A DNA stretch of 64,000 nucleotides. Source: CAWAMR01 sp963783095. Lineage in GTDB: Bacteria > Planctomycetota > Planctomycetia > Gemmatales > Gemmataceae. Shown here piece by piece: positions 58,681 to 64,000 of this stretch. The position numbers were made by a program, and so were the translations under genes. The stretch is taken from contig CAWAMR010000016.1 in the NCBI GenBank assembly GCA_963783095.1, positions 124,001 through 188,000 on the forward strand. The letters run 5' to 3'. Position 1 is the first letter of the stretch, and every line of letters begins with the position of its first letter. The notes below the pieces were generated by a model. That model was not told where the DNA came from. It saw only the letters and a program-made list of their open reading frames with translations, and searched no databases.

Positions 58681-59895
58681 ATGTCGGCGGACGCCGGGCT
58701 GGAAGCTTTTGCTTATGGCGAACACCTCGAACAAGGCCAGGGTCGCAGCCTTGGCTTTCGGCTATTGATTCCCGAAGTTTCCCAATCCTGGTCTGCGGAA
58801 GTTGAGACTCTTGCACGCCGGCTCCAATCGGCCCCGTTTCCCGATCACTGGACCACCACAGATTTATTCTGTTCCGTTCTCCTGGCGGATGGGCAACGGC
58901 TGGTCGCACTGGCTCGCTATGGTCTGGAGGATCATACTCCCGGCAAACGTCGCGGCGGGCTGGAGTTGATGGGGGTTGTCGGTCCAAAAACCCTCAGCGT
59001 TACAGCGACGCTGGCCATTTATCAATGGTTACGCGGGCGGTGCGCAGCAATGGATGCAGTGTCCCATTTCACCGGCAAGTTCGATCTGGTTGAAGTCCTG
59101 GCCGAGCTCGCAGCCCCGCCGCCGATCGGCGATCTCGTACCCGTGTTGCCGATCCGAATGTGGCAGGAAGGGGCGCCTGCTTTTCGCAGCCACGACGGCA
59201 GCAGATCCCGATCTTCGCTTGGGGCTGCTGGAACACAACACCAGTCCTCACTGGCAATGGCTGCCGTTTACCGGCGCGTGGATTTTCCTCTGGCGACCTA
59301 CACGCAAAGAGGCCCGATCGTCGCCTGGACACCGCATCTGACGGGCGTTGCGCTCAAGTTCGATCATCCGCCCGCACTGTCGGCTTCCCCACATCTGAAG
59401 AGCCAGTCTTTTTCCTGGCTAATGGGATTTGTCGTTTTGTTGTTCTTTGGGCTTCTCGCGGCGAATGCCTGGTACTTGTGGCGTCTGGAGCATCGATTGT
59501 CGGTAGCCCAGACGGCCCCGGCAACGCATCCTTTAGCTGGGCAAGATCGGCCCGAAGCGAAACGATCGGATCCCAGCGATCCGAAATTGGGAGACAAGGA
59601 CCAGTTAGCTCGGGCACTCTATCAATACTTGCGCATGCACGGTGGTTTTCAAGATTCGCGCAAGGACCACTACTTGCGAACCTACGAACGTCTCGTAGCG
59701 ATCGATGAATCGCTGCAAGTCGCCGGCATTGAGGGGAAATTGGCGATCGGGGCCTTGAGCAGTTTGACGCGACGAAAGACCCCGGCCCAGGTGCATGCGT
59801 TGATTCTCGATGCCGGCGAGAAAAAAGGGATCGACGAGAAGATTCTGGAGATTATCGCCGAGCGCGTTTCGCAACGGATGGTGGAATCGGAATAG
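58681..59895 (+). CDS. GTPase-linked membrane protein of unknown family, frame-broken
   Basis: 404 residues, starting MSADAGLEAFAYGEHLEQGQ with GAGGAA upstream, 16 bases after the GTPase gene. The front 220 residues form a compact domain (LLADGQRLVALARYGLEDHT, GGLELMGVVGPKTL). A membrane span (LMGFVVLLFFGLLAANAWYL) is near residue 260, and the C-terminal part is helical (QYLRMHGGFQDSRKDHYLRT). Frame shifts near 59185 and 59275 cancel. GTPase-adaptor-like by position; not homologous to anything I can name. Confidence 0.6.
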   Translation: MSADAGLEAFAYGEHLEQGQGRSLGFRLLIPEVSQSWSAEVETLARRLQSAPFPDHWTTTDLFCSVLLADGQRLVALARYGLEDHTPGKRRGGLELMGVVGPKTLSVTATLAIYQWLRGRCAAMDAVSHFTGKFDLVEVLAELAAPPPIGDLVPVLPIRMWQEGAPAFRSHDGSRSRSSLGAAGTQHQSSLAMAAVYRRVDFPLATYTQRGPIVAWTPHLTGVALKFDHPPALSASPHLKSQSFSWLMGFVVLLFFGLLAANAWYLWRLEHRLSVAQTAPATHPLAGQDRPEAKRSDPSDPKLGDKDQLARALYQYLRMHGGFQDSRKDHYLRTYERLVAIDESLQVAGIEGKLAIGALSSLTRRKTPAQVHALILDAGEKKGIDEKILEIIAERVSQRMVESE

Positions 59896-59902
59896 AATCC
59901 CA

Positions 59903-60135
59903 GGGCGTCGCCGAGTACGGCGACCTTGGGCTGTGTTGTGGCACTCCTTCAGAGTGCGAAGACAAAAAGAGGTCAACGCGAAGCGTTGGGTTTCGTACCC
60001 TGAAGGGGTACTACAACACAGCCCAGGGTCGCCGTACTCGGCGCACCCTGGGAAACTTCCAGCGTCCCGGTCTGTGTACCCTGAAAGGGTACTACAACAA
60101 AGCAAAGGGGTGCCGCACTCAGCGCACCCTGGGAA
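59903..60135. repeat. REP-like palindromic repeat cluster
   Basis: Contains CCCAGGGCGTCGCCGAGTAC and its inverted partner CGCCGTACTCGGCGCACCCTG with CCAGGGT, plus two copies of TACCCTGAA(A/G)GGGTACTACAACA. The pattern GTACCCTGAAGGGGTACTAC is a familiar REP-type repeat of planctomycetes and relatives. It fills the space between two convergent genes. Confidence 0.75.
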
Positions 60136-60138
60136 TCT

Positions 60139-62640
60139 TTACCGCTTCATTCTCCGGAGCGCTGCCGTCGCCTCGGTCTTTACCCGACTCTCCTCTTTAC
60201 TTTCCGCCAATGATTCGAGAACCTCCATCGCTTCCTTGCCGCCTAAATGCTCCAGTACATGAATGGTGCGCACCGTTCGCAACGGCTCGCCGAACAGCCC
60301 CTCGGAAGGCATTCTGAGCCCTTTCTGATCGAACCCTTCCAAAATTAGTTGAACCAGTCGTTCCGGCTCCGGCTTGAGGTTTTTGGTCAGCGCTTCCGAA
60401 AGAGATGGCATTGCCCGCCATCCCGCTTTCTCCAAAGAGGTTCGGGCGGCCTTACGTTTTTTGAATTCGTCACTGTCGAGTTGGCGAATCCATTCAGCAT
60501 ATTGTGCCTGATCGGCCAGCGCTTTTTGCATTCCTTGTTTCAGCACAGGAACCGCTTCTCGACCGGCGCGGATCAAGCCGCCCATGGCCCGGTAGGCTGC
60601 TTTGGTGTCGTCGCTGTCGAGCAAATCCCAGGCATTCCTGGGATCCATGCTTTTTTCCCCAGTGCCCGAAGACAAGGTCACATCCCAAACCAAAATCGTG
60701 GAGTCCGTGCTGCCGCTGATGATTTTCCGCCCATCGGGCGTAAATGCGACTACGGCTACGCCCCCGACATGACCCCTGAATGTGGTTATTTCTTTACCGG
60801 ACAAAACTTCCCATAGACGTAAAATCCCGTGCGGACCTCCGTGGCCTGCAATCAGCAGTTGACCGTCCGGCGAAAAGGCCAGTGCATGGACATCCCCATC
60901 GCCAAGCTGCCGATCGAACCCATGCCACATTCGGCCCGTCACCGTTTCCAATAAGCTGACCCTTCCGGCCGAGCTGGTCGCGACCAGTAAACCATCCGGC
61001 GAAAACACGACAGCTCCCTTGCGAGGGCGCTGAACCCGTTTCTTCCAAACTTCTTTTGGTTGAGCGTCGATCGAACACAAATGAAGCTGACCGTCGCGAG
61101 TCAGCACGGCGAGATGCCGGGTGGAGCGTGCATAATTTACGGCAATCGGCTCCGCCTCAAACGAAATCGAACCGGTTGTGGTTCCACGGGAAGGATCGGC
61201 GAAAACAATCCGTTTCCGGTCATCGGCAAAGGCGATTTGCCTCCCATCCGGGGCGTAGGCCAAAACCGCAATGCGATCGCTCGTCGAGTCGATTTTCAAG
61301 AAAGCCTTGTCCGCGATCGGCTTGGAAGTATCGAGTCGAACAGGTTCCCAGACTTGCAGCCCTTTGGCGGAGCCGATCACCATACGTCGATTGTCCGGGG
61401 CCAATGCCAGCGCCGTTGCCAATGCCGGGCGACGATCGGCAGCGAGTTCGACATTTCTCGCCAGATCCCACAGACAAAGCCCCTCGGCCGAGGTAGAAAA
61501 CAGCGTTTTCCCATCGCTCGAAACAGCCAGGCCCGTGATCTCACTACGATGTCCGCTCTGCGATCGTTCTTCCTTGCCGGTGGTCAGATCCCAGATTCGA
61601 AAAGAGTCGCCGGGACCACCGACATAGCACCGATTGCCACCCGGCGCGAGTGCCAGCACCTGCACTTCACCGACTTGCGCGATGGAACGAATCTTTTCTC
61701 CTTTGACCGCGTCGTACAGCGTCAGAGTTCCTTCATGAACGGCCACCAGATCATTCGTTTTTGCAGTTGCCGCAAAGGGATGACCGGCCTTGAATTGCCC
61801 TAAACTCTTGCCTTGCTTGAAGTCCCAGATCGTGACTCGTCCACTTTCGTCGATGCTCCCGACCGTCCCATCAACCAGCGGGAAAAGGCCGACACAGGGT
61901 AGTTTCAGCGTGTTGTCTCGAATAATCTTGCTTGGTTTTTCTTCCGGAAACCGTTGAAAAGACAGTTCGCCATTCTTACGGGCCAGGATCACTGTGGTGC
62001 CGTCCGGTGTGAAGCAGAAGGTGCTTACATCCGAATACTTTGTCGGTTGGGTCGTGTTGCGATCGACGTTGTAGACTCGAACAATGTTCGTTGGATCGAG
62101 TGTGGCGAAATGCTTGCCATCGCTCGTCCAGGCAATTTGCGCTATATCCAAAGCAATGAAAGAACGAAAATTGTTCGCCGACGGAGGTTTGCCATTGACC
62201 AGCAGCGATTCCAGATTCGCCCCGATATGCACTGCACCGGGCGGATTCTTTTTCGGGTCGGTCGAATAGGTCAATTCAATGCCCAAACTCGCCGCGATCT
62301 GTTTTCCATCCGGGGACAGCGAAGCGATCGGCGGACCGACATTCACTCCCCACGAACGAAGGAGTTTTCCCGTTTGCGCATCCCAGATGCGCACAACGCC
62401 ATCCTTGGAGCCGGTCAGAAGATACTTCCCATCTCCGGAGGCTTCGATCAGCGTGACGGGCGCACCGTGTCGGAAGCGAGTCGTTCCAAGACGTGCCACC
62501 GCATCGTTCGGCAAGGGATCGCCTTGGGCGTCCACGCGATTTGAGGAAGTCGCGGGTGCAGGCTCCGCCGCAGCGATGGCGACGAACGAGACCAAGCCGC
62601 ACCAAAAAGCCGCGATCGATAGGGTGACAGGTCGTGTCAT
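60139..62640 (-). CDS. secreted WD40-repeat protein with C-terminal helical domain
   Basis: 833 residues. Signal peptide MTRPVTLSIAAFWCGLVSFV, probable cleavage at IAAAEP. About eleven WD-type ends are visible (IWDAQTGKLLRSWG, LWDLARNVEL, LWEVLSGKEITTFRGH). The last 150 residues are a helical domain (NAWDLLDSDDTKAAYRAMGG, LIRAGREAVPVLKQGMQ, HVLEHLGGKEAMEVLESLAE) common at the end of Gemmataceae WD40 proteins. It is probably exported and used in protein binding. Intact. Convergent with the cluster at 59.9 kb. Confidence 0.88.
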   Translation of the reverse strand: MTRPVTLSIAAFWCGLVSFVAIAAAEPAPATSSNRVDAQGDPLPNDAVARLGTTRFRHGAPVTLIEASGDGKYLLTGSKDGVVRIWDAQTGKLLRSWGVNVGPPIASLSPDGKQIAASLGIELTYSTDPKKNPPGAVHIGANLESLLVNGKPPSANNFRSFIALDIAQIAWTSDGKHFATLDPTNIVRVYNVDRNTTQPTKYSDVSTFCFTPDGTTVILARKNGELSFQRFPEEKPSKIIRDNTLKLPCVGLFPLVDGTVGSIDESGRVTIWDFKQGKSLGQFKAGHPFAATAKTNDLVAVHEGTLTLYDAVKGEKIRSIAQVGEVQVLALAPGGNRCYVGGPGDSFRIWDLTTGKEERSQSGHRSEITGLAVSSDGKTLFSTSAEGLCLWDLARNVELAADRRPALATALALAPDNRRMVIGSAKGLQVWEPVRLDTSKPIADKAFLKIDSTSDRIAVLAYAPDGRQIAFADDRKRIVFADPSRGTTTGSISFEAEPIAVNYARSTRHLAVLTRDGQLHLCSIDAQPKEVWKKRVQRPRKGAVVFSPDGLLVATSSAGRVSLLETVTGRMWHGFDRQLGDGDVHALAFSPDGQLLIAGHGGPHGILRLWEVLSGKEITTFRGHVGGVAVVAFTPDGRKIISGSTDSTILVWDVTLSSGTGEKSMDPRNAWDLLDSDDTKAAYRAMGGLIRAGREAVPVLKQGMQKALADQAQYAEWIRQLDSDEFKKRKAARTSLEKAGWRAMPSLSEALTKNLKPEPERLVQLILEGFDQKGLRMPSEGLFGEPLRTVRTIHVLEHLGGKEAMEVLESLAESKEESRVKTEATAALRRMKR

Positions 62641-62712
62641 GACTTACCTCATCACAGAAAAAACGCTTCTCTTACCCAAACAGACGGATGAGGTGGGAGA
62701 GAATCACAGAAT

Positions 62713-62817
62713 AGTGTTCCGTTTTCAGTGTTCCGTTTTCAGTAAATTCCCCAAGTGTTTTGAACTGAATACTACTCCCGTTTTGAACTGAACACTGAAA
62801 ACTGAACACTGAACACT
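62713..62817. repeat. inverted repeat (GTTCAGT heptamer family), upstream of two divergent genes
   Basis: Left arm 62713-62743 (AGTGTTCCGTTTTCAGTG-like, slightly degenerate) and right arm 62787-62817 (ACTGAAC, ACTGAAA, ACTGAAC units). The copy lies between the starts of the WD40 gene and the gene at 62909, so it cannot be a terminator here. Confidence 0.75.
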
Positions 62818-62908
62818 ACTCCCGTCTTGACCTCCGAACCATCGTGGGTTATAGCAACGACCCTCACGGGGCAAGGACTGCCCATATTTGGACAAGGACG
62901 TCCCTCAT

Positions 62909-63775
62909 ATGTTGTGCCGTGCGCACATTGTTTGGCTCGCGCTGTTGTCGTGCAGTAGCGCGGGATGCCTCCACGATCAACCATCGCGCACGTCGGGTTG
63001 GCTCGATCGCTTGCGCGTCAACACCACGGCCGACACCATCTACATGGAATATGTTCTCATTGAACGTCCGGTCGGCGATTCGGCTTTGAACCGCGTCGTC
63101 TGGGCCGACACCGATGAACAAATCTTGCCCAGTGAAGTCCGCACCATCGTCAATAATAATGGGTTCCGCATCGGGACGGTCGCCGGGATTCTCCCCAGTG
63201 AAGTCGATGCCATGATCAAGAACCCGCGCAGCGTCGAAGGGCACCGCCAGCGCCGAATTGCCGCAAGTTATCCTGCTGCCTTTCTTCTGAACGGCCCCGT
63301 GGCCCACAGCGAATATCAAGTTCGGCTCAATAGCGAGAGCGTGCCCACCACCGTGAAACGAGAACAGGCACAGTTTTCGCTCGACATCACTCCCGTAGTA
63401 CTTCCGGATGGCCGGCTTCAACTCAAATGCGTGCCGGAAGTCGAGTATTACGACAAGAAATACTGGAATCCTATCGGCGCGGTCGGCGCGGGCTGGGGCG
63501 GTCAGCAGCCTAGCGAAAAATACCCGTCTCTGGGATTCGACGTGACCATTTCATCGAAGGAACTTCTCGTTCTCGGAACTTTTATCGACAAGACGAACAC
63601 GCTCGGCAATCAAATGTTTGTCGACAATCAACCGAACCAAACGGTGCAAAGGCTCCTGATCCTCCACGCCGGCAGGATTAAGGCCGAGAGCTTTTTCTCC
63701 GAAAAGAACCCCAACATGGTGGTCCCCATCGCTGCCCAGGCGAGTCAGGGAATGAGCCGGGTTGAGGTTGAGTAA
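62909..63775 (+). CDS. lipoprotein, possibly secretin-related
   Basis: 288 residues. Start MLCRAHIVWLALLSCSSAGC with lipobox-like SAGC; AAGGACG upstream. It includes two SEV-type repeats (LPSEVRTIVNNNGFRIGTVA, LPSEVDAMIKNP) and a beta-rich stretch DITPVVLPDGRLQLKCVPEV reminiscent of secretin gate strands. The final part (SSKELLVLGTFIDKT) also resembles secretins. I would not name it more closely than envelope lipoprotein. Intact. Confidence 0.6.
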   Translation: MLCRAHIVWLALLSCSSAGCLHDQPSRTSGWLDRLRVNTTADTIYMEYVLIERPVGDSALNRVVWADTDEQILPSEVRTIVNNNGFRIGTVAGILPSEVDAMIKNPRSVEGHRQRRIAASYPAAFLLNGPVAHSEYQVRLNSESVPTTVKREQAQFSLDITPVVLPDGRLQLKCVPEVEYYDKKYWNPIGAVGAGWGGQQPSEKYPSLGFDVTISSKELLVLGTFIDKTNTLGNQMFVDNQPNQTVQRLLILHAGRIKAESFFSEKNPNMVVPIAAQASQGMSRVEVE

Positions 63776-63946
63776 ATCTCAAACATCAATCTTTCTCGTC
63801 ACATTCGGCATATTCGCTGCTAAGCTGGGTAGTTTATTCCAAAAAAACGGAAGATTCCGAAGACAAAACTTCAGGAATCATGCGAGTATGTCGATAACCT
63901 GATTCAAGGGCTGTCAGCGAGCGGGGATGCTGTGCGGAGAATCAGG

Positions 63947-64000
63947 ATGAGCTGCAAACAGGCTATCTCTTGGTCGACGATCGTCGGACTGTGCGTGACG
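63947..64000 (+). CDS. start of a secreted protein, 3' part outside window
   Basis: ATG 63947, preceded by GGAGA, opens MSCKQAISWSTIVGLCVT up to the window edge. The segment has a hydrophobic core as in signal peptides. Nothing more can be said. Confidence 0.4.
   Translation, partial: MSCKQAISWSTIVGLCVT

Overview
The window looks like a chromosomal segment of a planctomycete, most likely from the Gemmataceae. The evidence is the protein families present. These are a DUF1080 protein, a Tat-exported NIPSNAP protein, a Tat-exported sugar-phosphate-isomerase-like protein, two long secreted WD40 proteins (one ending in the helical tail common in this family), a pair of HEAT/CxxCH secreted proteins, an Hsp70-like ATPase, a fused MFS/spermidine-synthase protein, and a member (11.6-12.2 kb) of a family I know as expanded in Gemmata relatives. 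There is no rRNA, CRISPR array or complete insertion sequence that I can see, and I recognised no tRNA. I did not compute base composition.

Layout. 0-5.8 kb: end of xylA, small genes (lipoprotein, rhodanese, charged membrane protein), an ABC-2 permease, an MCE/OmpA protein and a sigma factor. 5.9-14.8 kb: DUF1444-like protein, MFS/spermidine synthase, Hsp70-like protein, a Gemmata-type protein and a WD40 protein. 14.9-22.5 kb: two copies of a small-gene plus retropepsin-like pair (both with a damaged second gene), NIPSNAP, CbiQ/CbiO, DUF1080, an LplT/Aas-like transporter, an antitoxin with a deleted toxin, and an ankyrin protein. 22.6-27.2 kb: one giant acidic, membrane-anchored TPR protein. 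28.6-34.7 kb: a TetR-regulated HlyD/ABC/FtsX-like export operon behind a near-perfect palindromic operator. 35-46.8 kb: nikR, a TIM-barrel protein, an RND efflux pair, tandem HEAT/CxxCH paralogues, a repeat field and a TlpA-like protein. 47-60 kb: YcxB-like pair, lepA, two unusual signal peptidases, a YbgC-like thioesterase, and a TolQ/TolR-like plus GTPase gene run. 60-64 kb: a second WD40 protein, a lipoprotein and the start of one more secreted protein.

The most interesting part is 47.8-59.9 kb. lepA is followed by two type I signal peptidases that each carry a zinc-ribbon-like insert after the catalytic serine and a jelly-roll (concanavalin-like) insert before the last conserved box. A YbgC-like thioesterase comes next, overlapping by four bases, then a small lipoprotein, a TolQ/ExbB-like channel protein, two TolR/ExbD-like proteins, a GTPase fused to a membrane anchor and a large extracytoplasmic part, and a membrane protein of unknown type. 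This resembles a Tol-type envelope machine with a GTPase added, and it is my best candidate for an undescribed system.

A second theme is intergenic palindromes built from tandem 6- or 7-base units. At least seven occur, in every gene orientation. Finally, about thirty reading-frame breaks interrupt otherwise well conserved genes, often at short homopolymers. I treat these as probable sequence errors and report each affected gene as one feature. The true protein ends depend on resolving them.
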